DNA from: Casuarius casuarius
Taxonomy: Eukaryota > Chordata > Aves > Casuariiformes > Casuariidae
Assembly: GCA_003342895.1 (NCBI GenBank)
Contig: PTFA01000274.1
Span: 735,081 to 799,080 of the forward strand
Reading direction: 5' to 3'
Length of the DNA stretch: 64,000 nt
The notes under the pieces are model-generated. The model was not told the DNA's origin, did not search any database, and worked only from the letters and a program-made list of their open reading frames with translations. Numbering within the stretch: the first letter of the stretch is position 1; every line of letters begins with the position of its first letter. A program made the position numbers and the translations under genes. This document shows, in pieces, positions 27,076-39,669 of this stretch.

Positions 27076-27229
27076 CTGCACCAGCACCACAGGCTCGCAA
27101 CTACTATGTTGTAGAAAGCCTGAAGGAACAAAGATGTACTACTTAGCCTAGGGACATGAGCTCAGTCCAATCTAATCCGAGTTCATCGGCACCAAACTCA
27201 GAGACAGCATCCTCAAAGCAAGTCAGGGC
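27076..27229 (-). other. Strong candidate minus-strand exon; first 87 nt open to a stop
   Basis: The minus strand shows a near-ideal acceptor (TCTGCATTTCTTTTTCTCTA followed by AACAG) at the 27230/27229 boundary and a near-ideal donor, GTGCAG|GTAAGG, after 27076. The 154-base segment has a typical exon length. In phase 0 it reads 28 codons to a TAA at 27145-27143, starting ALTCFEDAVSEFG and ending DELGLDWTELMSLG. That tail is acidic and looks like a protein C terminus, but I could not match it to a family. The other two frames stop almost at once. It is therefore either (a) the last coding exon of a minus-strand gene, with the downstream donor unused or within a 3' untranslated region, or (b) an internal untranslated or long-noncoding exon. 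A minus-strand donor in the CpG island 2 kb upstream (29245) would join to it in the open phase. Confidence 0.45.
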
Positions 27230-27867
27230 CTGTTTAGAGAAAAAGAAATGCAGAATGGTGACACCAAAATACTAAAGTTAACTCAGACTTCATTACCACC
27301 ACTGAAAACAAATTCAGAGGACAGCAAAGGCCAGACAACCAGCCGTGGAACTATACCCAACGCAAGCATTTTCTGAAGTCTGTGTGTTGGGCATTCTCTC
27401 TTGATGGGTTCATGCTAACTCAATAGCCTATTTTTCATTTTGGCTTTCAGGAACAATGAGAGCTCTTATGTCAGCCTAAAAGCAGACAAAGAGCTTGTGA
27501 GGCATAAGTCACATAAATCACAGGCAAGCAGAGAATTAGAGATATACATACACCATTTATAAGGTACTTCTTGGTCACTTACTACTGTATTAGCATTCAG
27601 AAGTACTGATTAGCATTAACTACTAAAACACCTTACATCTCAAAGTATCTACCCTGATAATGAGCTGAAGATAAACATTAGTGCCATACATTTGAGAAGC
27701 AAAACCAGATTAATCCTATAAAATAGTTAAATGCCATAAAGAGAACAAGGACAAATACTTGAGGACGACATGTTTCATTGGCCTCAGTCAGCCCTCCCAT
27801 ATTAATGAGGTGGTCCAGGAAGAATAACAGCTGAAGTTTTGACAGTTCTATGTAATCAATACAACAC

Positions 27868-28078
27868 TGAACTAGCAAGTCAGGAGACCAAATTCCCTGC
27901 TCGGTAACTTCTTTGATACTACCCAGGTAAAGTGAACTCCTTTCCGCCTGCTTCTATTGCCTTCTCCCTCTCATTCATTTTGATTGCATATTATTCAGAG
28001 CAGGGACTGTACATTTAAAAACACATACGCAATGGAGACCTGACCCATATTTCAGTTGTGCTTTGGATACTCCAGCAT
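27868..28078 (+). mobile_element. Worn ancient SINE/LINE relic (MIR- or L3-like)
   Basis: The stretch starts with AAGTCAGGAGACC, like the GAGTCAGGAGACCTGGGTTC box of tRNA-derived SINEs. It then carries a degraded pyrimidine-rich middle, a CAGAGCAGGGACTGT box and, about 25 bases later, ACGCAATGGAGACCTGACCC. The latter two resemble the GGCAGGGACTGT and CACAATGGGGTCCTGG tail common in reptile repeats. The order of boxes supports one element, but the alignment is by eye and the family is uncertain. Confidence 0.4.
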
Positions 28079-28949
28079 CAAGCAGTTGATCTGAAGCCTT
28101 CTTCAGGAGGCACAATTTCACCTTTGTTTTCCACTCTGTTCAGAAAGACTGTTCTGTATATAGGTCATTATATCTAGGAAGAGAAATCAAACAGCTCTGC
28201 ACGATGACAAAATGTGGGAACATTTCCCTTAGGCCTGTAAAAAAAAAGTATAAGCAAGATACATGAATTATGTCAACCATCTTGTTCAAAAACTTACAAT
28301 TAATCTCCCACCCAGTGGCCAAATTTCACATGGGCAGTTGAAAAAGAACTGTTAAATTCCTGAGGTGGGCTTCATTTTTAATTCAGGACTCATGTTTTAC
28401 AGCAACTGATCATTAACTGCAAAAATCAAAACTGCTGGGACTGACATACTATTTAATTTGCCAAGTACTCCAGAAGACAGGGGGGCTTCCTCCTCACCCT
28501 CTCCAGAGTATCTTCTAAGAGGAGCCATTCCTGCAGTTATCCTTCAGAGGTTTTATTTGCCCCTTCACTGAAAAAGGGGATTTGGGCCATACCTTTATTT
28601 CAAATCAAGCCACCACTGCAAAAATACTTCATTCCACCAAATTCGGATTTTGCTGTCCTGAATGACAACAGCAACATTGTTTTATCGCATTGAGTTAAAC
28701 AGGAAGCAGTCTTTCTACCCCATTCCTAAAAGATAACCGTAAAACAAAACATGGGGGAGGGNGGACAGCAGGTTAGGTCAGTCACAGCATTCCATCCCAC
28801 AGCTTTTCAGGCAAAATGCCTTAATTGAAACACTAAGTGTCAAAAGCTTTTCTCAATCATCCTCTCAGTACTTCCAAGATANTGTGTCTGCTCCTTCGCA
28901 CACTTTTGATAGCGGGCAACTCTTCAAACAGAGCCCTGGCACCCTGTGG

Positions 28950-29370
28950 GGCTGCAGGGCCACAGCCTCAGCCAGGGCCCGCCACAGAAGGNGCCCACCA
29001 CGGCCTAACCAGGCAAGCACAAACTACCTCCAGCTCACTTTTGTGAGGAGAAGCTGGCTGAAGCGGAGAGAGGACACCACAGGGCCCGGAGGAAACCCTC
29101 ACCCCACAGCGACCCTGGCTGCCGGCGCTCTCCTCAGCGAGGCGGCTCCTAACGGTCGTAACGGCTCTTCCCCTCAGCGGGGGGCGGGGCGGCCCCCTAA
29201 CGGCCCGCGCCCGCCGCCTCGCGGGCAGCGCGCGCCGCGTTTACCTCAGGCACGGCGTCGCCGACAGGTTTCCTCAGGCAGCTTCGCGCCTTCCCGCGCA
29301 GCCCCGAGAGCGGGCAGCCCTTGGGGAGAGGCTTCCGAGTACCGCACGCCTCTGCCTGTACGNTTTGCGT
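28950..29370. promoter_or_regulatory. CpG island, probable promoter
   Basis: GC content and CpG frequency rise abruptly out of AT-rich surroundings. The core (29110-29340) is packed with CpG, including GCGGGGGGCGGGGCGG, a GC box of the Sp1 type, and runs such as GCAGCGCGCGCCGCG. On the minus strand GCCTGAG|GTAAAC forms a plausible donor with its last exon base at 29245. No ATG lies between that donor and the left-hand 150 bases of the presumed first exon, so that exon would be untranslated. The candidate exon at 27229 lies 2 kb downstream in the same direction. A transcript in the + direction from the same island is possible but I saw no matching splice signals. Confidence 0.7.
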
Positions 29371-29429
29371 GTAGGGGGGGAGCCGAGAATCAGCAAGGTT
29401 ATGCCAGACTAAACCCTCTGCTTTAACAC

Positions 29430-32400
29430 CAGTCCCTCGACCATCCAATAGTTGAAAACCAAACCAGGAGGAGAGACTTAGGTAAGACAAAGGTTCACAT
29501 TTCAGTAATACTAAAGCAACATTAAAGGTCTGCCTGCAAAACCCAGGGATGCTCAGACATTTCAAACAGATTAGATGTACACCCTCAAAGTCTTTCAGTA
29601 GCCCTTCCAGCCCCATCAAAAGCTAATNGAAAGTATTTCACACTTAGCACAGGAAACTAAGAAAAGGACAGAGCTAAAAGCCACCAGTGTGTGGAAAAGG
29701 AGGCTGAAAGAGATACAAGACTTCACTGCAGGGATTATAATCATTTCTAGTTTCCTCACATCCCGTTCCAAGAACCAATCCAGGCTACACCCTAACCCCC
29801 CAGGCTGCTCTGCTTCCCAGTGCTCCTTACNAGATCCCCAGAAAGTATTGCAACATATAAGCTGACACCTCCTCTAAAACACCTTACACTGGGAGCTGTG
29901 CCAGTGCCTAGCTTCTGCGTAGCCTTGGGGCCATTTCTGCCCATACCNAAGCTGATTTGACACAAGTGCAAGAAAAGGGATTTAGGATGACTGAGCATTT
30001 AGCCCCAATAGAGAGTTTGAAAGTTCAGCAAACACAGGACCTTAAATGCCCTAAGATGGCATTTCAAGCAAGAAACCAATGTCTCACAAAAAATAGCTTA
30101 CGTGTTTTTTTTACAGTATCCCCTCCGCTGTTAAAACCTCACTTTCACAAGGCCGCTACAGGAATTTGCACATATACTAAGAGCTAGAGAAAGACACGCC
30201 TCCATTCTTTTGGCTTCACCAGGCAAGACATCTTCCTGGGACACTAAAAATACAAATTGCAAAGGCTTTTGGAAGGGAGGTTCAATTGCAGCTGCAGTTT
30301 CCATTTCCATCCCAACTGCGAGGCTATGCTTTATTATAAGGCAGCTTAGGAAAAAAGGGGAATAAAGTCTGGGTGTCCCTATTACCTTATTTCAAAGCCT
30401 GGTACTAGCCAAGCTCGTCGCCCAGCAGGCTCAAGCAGCGCCTTGTCATAACACAAGACCTCAAATAGCTAAAAAGCCAGGGCATGTTTCACATCTGAAA
30501 AAACAGAAAACTTTGTTCTTGCACATTTCTTCTATGCAAGTTCCCTAAGAAAAAGAGCACCTTGGTGCAGCGGTATTGGGTGGAGCACTACAAACTCTGG
30601 CTCCTCGCACCATCGAGAGCTCTCCATCTGTGCCAAGTGCCATGCAATTGAAAGTTTCCTCTGGCAGGATAGTAAACACATTGTTTCTGAAGCAGAACTT
30701 TTCCCAGTACAATGAAGTCAACTACAGCTTGACTCCAGGATAAAACTACAATGCTCTTGCAACCACAATTTTATTGCATCAAGTTACCTCTTTTTCCAGG
30801 AGACATCAGAAACCAGGAAAGACCAAAGAAATCTGTAAAATGAGATTGCTAGTTTACTGAGTTTCTTTACCCTTCTATGAGGTCTAGTTTAATTCTGAAA
30901 CATTACCCAGAACTGCTTAAATGAAATAAGTGTTTCAACATCTCACTACACATACTTCCTCCTTGGAAGCCAATTTTAGTTGTAAAGAAGCTGTCTTAAC
31001 ACAAGGCCCAATGACATGTCTCAGCCAAGTCTAGAGCTATAATTAAAACTTGCATGGGAGGAAGGTAGGTGGCATTAGACTTCCTGTTGCTCTTTAATAT
31101 ACTGCTCCTGTCTAATGCAAAAGCCAGCGTGAGATTCAAACAGCATGCTCCTTCTCCTTCCCACCACCTGCCTTTTAAAGAGGACTACCCACTAATTGGT
31201 GATTAACCACCTTCTTCAAAATTGCATATACCAGGCAGAAGTTTGATTGTTGCCCTAATGATAACAGAAGTGTTACATGTGCTATAAATCTCTGGCAGCT
31301 CTGTTTTGCACAGCCAGAGGGAATGGGTTTAAGCCTTACTACCACATGCTTCATTTGCAGGGAAGCAGGGAGCTTCAGGTTTCAACAAGGTTGCCAGCTT
31401 CTGCAACTCCATCCAGAGTTTCCTTTTTTTGTTGTTCACTAGGGCACTAGCTGCTCNAATCATTCATTTGCAAAGAATTAATGCTTTCTATCCTTTTACA
31501 GAAGTTTCAAGACCTTACGTTTGCAAAGAAAAGGCTGAAAAGAGGGAAGAACTGGAAAAGTTATTGCACAACATCAGAGAATGACACTTCCTGATCTACA
31601 TAAACATCCCAATCCTACTTACACCCAAAATGGACAAAGGTGAGAAAAGGACAACAGTAAAAATCCCACATGCCCAGAGCAATCAGTTGCAAAGCCAAGA
31701 ATATAACCCAAAATCGGCTCAGTACCGCCCCAAAAAGATAATTGTACTAAAATGCGTTTCTTGCCCCCAACACCATACGTATAGGACAGCGTTTATCATT
31801 CCTCATTGTCTACAGCTCTGGTTGTCAGCCACATCCCAGAGTTTTGTCTTCTCTCTAGCAGCTTGTTCCAACCTGCTTGCAGAAGATGAAATTACTGGTT
31901 TAAGATGGATTCATGATTTCTTTGGAGCCTCCCCAATAAAAACCCATTCTCTCATCCCCGTGCAATTATTGCATTTCTACAATAAACAAGCAACCAATGA
32001 ACAGGAAGTCCTGCTGCTAGATTTAAAATACAGAACNGATATGACCAGAGCACACAATCTCTCACCAGGTACATTAGGCATTCTAAATTAAATTGTTTGG
32101 GTGTGTTCTCATATTTACATCCTCAAGCAATTTGAGATTGGCTCATGAATGACAACAGGAAAAGATCCTGTGTCATACAGCTCATTAAACCTTAAGCAAT
32201 TTCATTGGGTGCTTCCACAATTGTAGAGCAAATGAGAAAACAGCTAGTCACTCAGTTCTACCAAAAATCTTCCCCTGCACACAGGGACAGATCCTAACAC
32301 TCATGCGGTTAGCTATTACCATGGGCNAGAGCTGATATGAGAGCAGATATTTACAATAGGATTGATAAGAACAGTTAAGATCTCAAACAAAATGCCCCTC

Positions 32401-35400
32401 GGTTTTGTTGCTGAACAAAGTACTTTATTCCCTTTTTATCTGATAAGCAACAGGTCTTTCAGCTGGACAGAACATTAGGCAGAAGTCCAGTAACTGGCAA
32501 TCTAAATAGGAGAAGGCTTCTTGTGCATCTTAAGAGCCAGTGTTGTTTTATTCCTGTAAGCAGCAACATTTTAAAAAAGAAATCAAGTCACCTAGTAGAA
32601 CACCAGAATCATGAGGCCTGGCAACCTGTGTCTCCTTTTACAAAAAATCCCAGCTAACACTGTTTCTTGAAGCCATTTCTACATGCTGCAAGCCAAGAGA
32701 TTGAGGAGCACTGGATGGTGTTGCTGGAAGTGCACCTTTAGGACATACAAGGAAAAGACACTCGTTTAGAACAGTTGTTTCAAAGTGACTCATGTTTGTC
32801 AACCATCAACAGGAAACAGCACTTTGTGCTTTACCCCATCTTAAAACACTTAACTGACCACCCAGAAGTGCTGACAAATGAATACTTTAAGAGCCGAATT
32901 CTGTTTTCTCTTCTTTCACGTTGCAAAGCAGAGTGAACCGACTTCAGTAGCATCGATCAACTCCACAGGCTTCTCTCTCCTGTTTACCTAGGGTATTGGT
33001 AGGGGTTTACCCATTCCAGAACACAGCCTTTGCTTTTTCACTTGCTTAGGTCCTTAGCCCCATCTAGTGCCAAAGCAAAATAAAAAGCCTTGTTCCTTTA
33101 CTGGCCTAACACTAGTCCTCAAACAAGAAGCACGGCAAGTTAGCTTCAGAATGAATTCTGCAAACTCCTGTGTCTCTACATACAAATTAGTTTTACAGGT
33201 TGTGTCTAGAAAAATGAATTGAGCAAGACATGATTGTCAAGTGTTCTCAAAGAATTCTGCAAACAAAAAAATATCAGATAGCTTGCCTTGAATAATACTT
33301 GCATTATTGATCCATCAACTGAAATAAAGAAGCTTTTTTTCCCCATAGCACAAGCTGATTCTAGCAGCTTGCCTTTTTTCCTATGGTCTGTTTTCAGTGG
33401 GGTAAGAGGGTATATGAAAATACAACCTTGCGCTTTCAGAACTATTCTACTTAAACATAGCCAAAATTCATGATTCCCTTTTGACAGGGTTTTCATCATT
33501 TTAGAGCATATTTGTTTCAAAACCCCCCAGAGATCCTCCCCGAAACAAATCATTTTTAAACAAATATTTGAGACTAAACATCATGAATGATGAACAGCTT
33601 TTAGCTTTGCTGAGCCATTTTCTAGTGACAAACTAGNTTTGCAATCTCATTGTGATAAACATATTTAGCACTTCTCCAAAATTCATAACATAATACATGT
33701 TTTCTTAAAACCCTGTCCTTGAAGTACAAGCTACTTAAAATATTGCATGACATTAGTTATGGTGGAGGAAAACCTGAAAGTTCCTTTTCCACCCCNCCAA
33801 AGCCTCTTTTGGTAAAAGTGTTTTTCTCAGTGGAAAATTGGAAACTTTTTTTTTAAATAAAAGAAGTCAGTGCTTCCATTCCACTCTCCCTATCCCTGCA
33901 AGAAATTCTTCCCATCACTTTTCCTTAAAGGAGAAAAAGGAAAGATCAAGAGGACAAATACATTACATTTTAATTGTATTAAATTGGGATCAAGATATAA
34001 AATACAACTTTATTTTAATGAATGTTTCTAGAACCTTACTGAGCAATGACTAGAGCAAGGAAAAAAAAAGGTTTTCTTTAGACCTTACAACAGCCCTAAT
34101 TTTTATTTTCCTGCCCTGAGCACAAGATTAGACCATCTATTATCAGCCTCAGTGGCTATACAGATCTGTCAGGTCTTCTATAGCAAACGTCCACTGCAAC
34201 AAAGCAGACAAGGGAACTCAGGGAAAAATAACTACCTGTAATTTATGTGCCCAATACATGCATTTGGGCTTTTTATTTGGGAGAGTCANGGGGGGCCTCA
34301 CCTGGCATTTACACTCTATAAATCAACTCTACTTTGAGCCCAGAAGACTTTAGGGCTACATATTATTCAACTATTATATCAGACTTTTCATATCCATGCT
34401 GACTTGCAATTACTCACTGTGGAAACAAATGCACTGAGCTTTGGATAATTCCCAGCATAATTTAAGCGCTAATTAAACAAAGTAGATTTTTATCATGATT
34501 CTTAAATATTTACACAGTGCAAGAAGCTTCCCCTAAGATATGATACTTGAGCCCACACATTTAAGAATGAGAGCGATATAACATTGTGCATTACCTTGCT
34601 TAACGTAAGAGGAAAAGACCTTTCCATCCAGAGAGTAAGTATGTGTGAAACAATTTCAACTTTATCAAATTAGTTCTTTTTCTAATTGAGCTAATGAATC
34701 CTTTTAAACTGATCAGACACAGGTACGTGAGAAAGAAGGAGAGATGCTTGATAGCGTGCTGCATTGTCATTAACACAATGCTGAACTTGGAAGGAAAGGG
34801 TCAGAGGATAACTAAGGACAACACTCCCAGAAAGCTAGCTGGGACTAAACATATTAGCCCAAATAGAGTATTTTCTCATAATTAGGACCCATGCCTTTCC
34901 ACTGGGTTCACAGTATATCTTGATAGAAGGACTTCAAATACAAATCTTGCTATCCAGCCTCTCCCAAATGAGATGAGCAAAGGCTCTAGACTATAGGCCT
35001 TTGGATCCTGCTGGGCTAGTCACAGTTGTTAATACATCAGCTTCTCATCCATACCTTCTGTTTAGAAGTTATCACCAACATGACCCTTTTGCCAGCAGAA
35101 ACATTGATGCAATTGCTCTCTAATCTTCTCCAGACAGAGCCAGATTGATTTAATTCATTGGCTCTTTACATTAACCTGGGTGATCCTGCCCCAAATGAAT
35201 CTGGGAATGAAAACATTCTTTGAGCAAAGCACTTCTGGGATCATCTTCCAGCAGTGTAGATGATCAGTTGACCCCTTTAGAACNAAGATGCTCTGCTTAC
35301 AGAAAGTCAGTCACGTGAGACCCACTTTGAGGAATGTCCTGTAGGAAAACTATTGCTGTTATGCAAGCTAAGGGCTCGGTTTAGGTTCTTTTTAGCTTAT

Positions 35401-37584
35401 TTTAGGCACATGTTCAAAGGCATAGTCACATAAGAGGACTGATCAACCCTTGTGCCCAGAACTGCAGCCCACAAAAGCCAGCACTGACACACTGATCTCT
35501 CCAACCCACTTGGGGTTTACCACATGAACACATGCAGGTTTAAGGATTAACCCAAAACCAGCCAGTTCCAATGTAGCTTTGTCTGTCAAAGCTTTCCTTG
35601 CAGTAGATGCAAGACAGAATTAGCTACCTACTCACAGCTCTTCTCCAAAAGCTTTGCTCTTCCTGCAAGGCACATCTGGGCAGCTGAGCTGTGCAATGGG
35701 TGGCAGCACCTGTACTCTATCCTAACTGCTCAGCTGAGACACGGCTACTGCCCATAAGAGCGCTCCTTCTTTGTCTCAGCACAAAATTGCTCAAAGCATC
35801 CACAGTGTTGCTTGAAGTAGCTTGTTTCACTGAGCACCGAAATGGACTATAAGCATTTGCAGTCAGAAACTGCATGTATGTCAGGAGAAGCTGTAAGAAA
35901 ATCAACTTGCCCAGACTGAAATTCTGCTTAGAAATAACAGATGACAATTTAGGAACACTCAAGAGTTGTGTATAACTGTTAGCTAACATTATAGCGTAGA
36001 TGNGTTAGTATTTGATGACATTTAATGCAAAAAAACCCAAAAAAAACAAAAAAAAACACTTTGTGGTCTGTCCTAGTGAGGGTAATGTGTTAAATCTGAC
36101 ACTGAAGTTTTCCAAGAGCCTTTTCAATAAAGGAAACCAACACTTCTACAGCAAAGCTCAGAAACTGTAAAGCCCCATTACAACTGTTAGCAGGAAAGGA
36201 GACACATACGAGTAAGTGCCAGCATATGTCAAAAAACAGACACCCAAGTAAGCAAGCTTCCTAAGGGTAATAAAAATGCTATTTTAGGTGGTTTTTGAAG
36301 CCCATACAAAGAACAATCCAGGCTTTCTTATATCAGACATGTCAGACAGAGCCTGTTAGTCTGTTGCAGGCTGCAGCACCACTTTCATGTCTCATAATAC
36401 CTTTGCCCCAACTCAGTGAGCCAACTTGTCTGGAAAAGAAATTCCCAAAGATTGAATTCAAGCCCATACATAAGCCTCACATCCCCTGTGAACTCAACCT
36501 TTTCCCTACGCTGGAGTCTACATGGGNCACAAGCCTAGCATAGCCTCTGAGTCAATAGAGGAAGGGTCAGATGATGGATGGGCAGTGGTCAAAGCTACAC
36601 AGTAAAGCCCATTTTCAAAGCACTGAATAACTTTGTTGACTCTTACTAGCATATGCACAGAACTGAATTCTTATATTCTAGTAGTGGCACATTAATTGCC
36701 TAAATATGTATAGACATATCCCTCATGGGTCACTAGGTTAAAAACATGAAGTGAAACAGTGGAGCTAGGGCTCAATAAAAGAACAAGGGTGAAAATCTGA
36801 ACTAGAAATAAATGATAGAGTAAAAACAGAGCGAAACCCCACTGTACTTCCAATAAGAGACACTGCAATTTGCATTACTGAATAGGAACATGTAGAGGTG
36901 CACGTTTATGTAAAAATATTCTATTTAAACAGATTCTTAAAGTAANTGTAAGAACTCAGCATTGTGCTATACATTAGCAGAAAGTTTAATTGTTTGACTT
37001 GAGACGTTTAATGAATCAATCAGTGCTTAAACCCTAGTGTTTAAAAGGATCGAAGGGCAAGAAATTGATATATGCTGCAGACTGTCAGGAGCAACTTAAA
37101 AATGTAATACTACATGACAGGATAAAAAGGGCTTATGAAGTGAACAATATTGTGATTTGGAGTAACCGCCAACCTCCTTAATCTTTAATAGCAAAACCTT
37201 TCTGACACTGGGAAAAGCATGATGGATCTTTTATGGCATTCTGCTGCTTCTTGAAAGATGTCAAAGGCTACCTTACNTAATTCTGATAACTCAAGACTGG
37301 AGTTATTGGAGGGGATAAGGGGATTAAGGAGTCAATCTGATGCAGTCAGGAGTGCTACACTGAAGATAAACTGGACATCAAAAGCAGTTATTCAAAATCA
37401 GTACTAAAGAGAATGAGGGCAACCATTAAAGCAATCAGAGGGAAGCAAAGGCTTGTTCCAGGGTCAGAACAGACAGTGGTATATAGAGTACATAAAGAAA
37501 AACCCCCACAACTAAGGTGACAGCTAAGGACTCTGCTGCAACTACCAAACATGCCATTTGGCCTCACGTGATGTACTTGGACTG
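29430..37584. other. Noncoding DNA, intron-like or intergenic
   Basis: No exon was recognised. Unresolved single bases become much commoner from here on. A 153-codon + frame at 31630-32091 has no domain and crosses an unresolved base. A-rich interrupted runs occur near 36030-36058. The + strand remains A-richer than T, with a weaker C over G bias than further left. Confidence 0.5.
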
Positions 37585-37660
37585 AGTCTCAGTCCTCTGT
37601 ATGAAATAGTGATACCATTTATCAAACCTGTGCATTATGTAAAACTTAACAAATGTACAT
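37585..37660 (-). mobile_element. MIR-type fragment, reverse orientation
   Basis: GTCTCAGTCCTCTGTATGAA followed by ATAGTGATACC follows the reverse complement of the MIR central domain (GCCTCAGTTTCCTCATCTGT, AAAATGGGGATAATA). The following 45 bases are AT-rich and only loosely matched. An L2 tail, which shares this motif, is an equally good name. It is immediately followed by a forward MIR-like segment. Confidence 0.45.
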
Positions 37661-37782
37661 CTCAAAGTATTTTATGGACAAGAGAGTCATCATTACCTCT
37701 TCTGGGCAGATAGAAAAACTGGGGCTTGGTGAAGAGCAGTTATTTGTCCCACGTTTCCCAGATGTGGTCACAGGATGTAGCT
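37657..37782 (+). mobile_element. MIR-type SINE fragment, forward orientation
   Basis: Boxes occur in MIR order: CATCTCAAAGTATTTTATGG, TCATCATTACCTC (for TATTATTATCCCC), GGGCAGATAGAAAAACTGGG (for ACAGATGAGGAAACTGAGG), AGCAGTTATTTGTCCCACG (for TAAGTAACTTGCCCAAGG) and GTGGTCACAGGATGTAGC (for TCACACAGCTAG). Two small insertions separate boxes. The age implied by divergence is compatible with an element shared across amniotes. Confidence 0.65.
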
Positions 37783-39082
37783 TTTTTAAAAAATAATAAA
37801 GAATAACAAACTCATTCCAGTTCCTGCAGATAAATTGAGGGAGCACAACAGCCTCTTTAAGCTGATGCTTTATGCCTCAATACACTACCATAGATTTATT
37901 TACTTTTAGAAACAGTTACATCTGGGAAGGTATTTAGTGCTCATGCCCAGAAATAGGGAGCCATCTTCAGAGCTGGGAGGAATATCAAAACAGGCAAGAG
38001 AGTAACAAAAACCTACACAAGCTTGACAGCCTTACATCAGGCAAGCCCCCATTTAAAGCAATCAGTTTTGCTTATGCAGGGTCTGCATGGTTTATTCCAC
38101 ATTAGTCTTCATTTCCAAGTACCACCCTGAATTTCTCAAGTACAATGCAAAAATATAATGCCCTACAGTGTCATCCAGCTGGGTCATTTTATCAAACCTT
38201 ATAATGGATATAGGCCAAAAGAAACTGGGACTCCTTTCAACCACATGACACACCAGACATTGAAAAGAAAGGTCAGAGAACCAAGTATACTTCCTTCTTC
38301 TCAATCCAAATTCTATCTCCAAGTTAAGACTGAGTTTCGGTTGAAAGCTCTGAGGCAAATGGACCTGTTCATCTCAGCCCTTGTGCAGAGGGGATAATGC
38401 TTGGAAGACTTCATATTTCCAAGTACTAATTACAAGAACATGATGGATGCACTGCCTGAATTAAATTTACAGGAACAAGAGAGTATGGAAGAAAAAACAA
38501 ACAGGAACTAGGAGGAGGAATTAATGATGCATCTAATGAAGAGAAATCAAAACTCATTTGTTGTTTTGGGGAGGGGAAGGCAACTTAATGCCATCACAGA
38601 ACAAGTTGAACAGCATCAAATTGATGTCTAGCCCATCAGAGCAAAAGCAATAAATTATTGTTTTCCAGGACTTAATTTTTCCTTTTAAAGCAAATACTTT
38701 ATTCTGTTCATTTTAAAAGAGAAAAGCTCACTATTTAAAATAACCCCAAAAGCCACAGCCTAGTGAGATAGGACAGACATTGATAGAATGCAACTTTTTT
38801 TTTTGATTATGAGATAGAGCTTCTTATAGTAAGGAACAAAAAGATTTTTTTAGCAGGAGGTGTATTTCCCAAACAATTAGGCATGGGAGCCTCATTAAAA
38901 GTTAAATCAATGTTCAAATAAGCATAAAAGAACTATCTCTGTAATCTGCAANAATACAAGAACAGCTGGAATGCTACTTTGTTTTACCATCACTTTGAAA
39001 CCATAAAAGTTTCAGGAACATATTCCAGAAAGCATATTTCCAAGGTCATCTTTGAAAAAAGTACTTTTTCCACTCAGAGGTG

Positions 39083-39130
39083 AGCAAGTTGGTTAGAGCA
39101 GACCTGGGAACCAGGAATGGCATTTTTTTG
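39083..39130 (+). mobile_element. MIR/tRNA-SINE head fragment
   Basis: AGTTGGTTAGAGCAGACCTG followed by GGAACCAGGAA matches the A-box side of tRNA-derived amniote SINEs (of the type GTGGTTAGAGCACAGGACTG, GGAGTCAGGA). Only the first 35 or so bases are convincing; the rest has decayed or been lost. Confidence 0.5.
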
Positions 39131-39639
39131 CTTCACATGAATGCCAAGAGCTTGTGGTCAGCCAGTAGCATATTCTCATTACATTCACCTCACACCAGAG
39201 CCAGTCTTAGTCACCGCAGGTAGCTCTCCACTCAGCACGCATAAGGACCTGAGAATGAAACTGGCCTCTCCAAACTACTTCCAAACATTAGGATTAGGCT
39301 TAAGTCAGGGATGAAGCGATCAGCTGCAGGTCACCAAGGGCTACCTACACAGGCTAGAATTTAGACCACCTTATTTAGACAACTAAATGTTTTTAAATAT
39401 GTTCCCCTGGTAACTGCAATATTTGTCACTAACATGCTATAAAGGGAAATGTACAGAGAAACAGGAAATAATCAGCTACCATAGTACTTAGTCATACATC
39501 ACTGCATGCTAGCTAGTGCAAACAAGCTAATACAATTCACACCCCAAAATTCTTAGCCCTGAGACACACTTCAAAGATCTGTCAACAAAAATTACTTTTG
39601 CTGCCACAGATTAAGATGTCTACATAAAACTGGGAGGCA

Positions 39640-39669
39640 NNNNNNNNNNNNNNNNNNNNNNNNNNNNNN
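39640..39669. other. Assembly gap (30 unresolved bases)
   Basis: There are thirty consecutive unresolved bases. The true length is unknown. The flanks (TGGGAGGCA and CAGCAAACCCC) are ordinary noncoding sequence. It is the only multi-base gap in the window. Confidence 0.99.
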
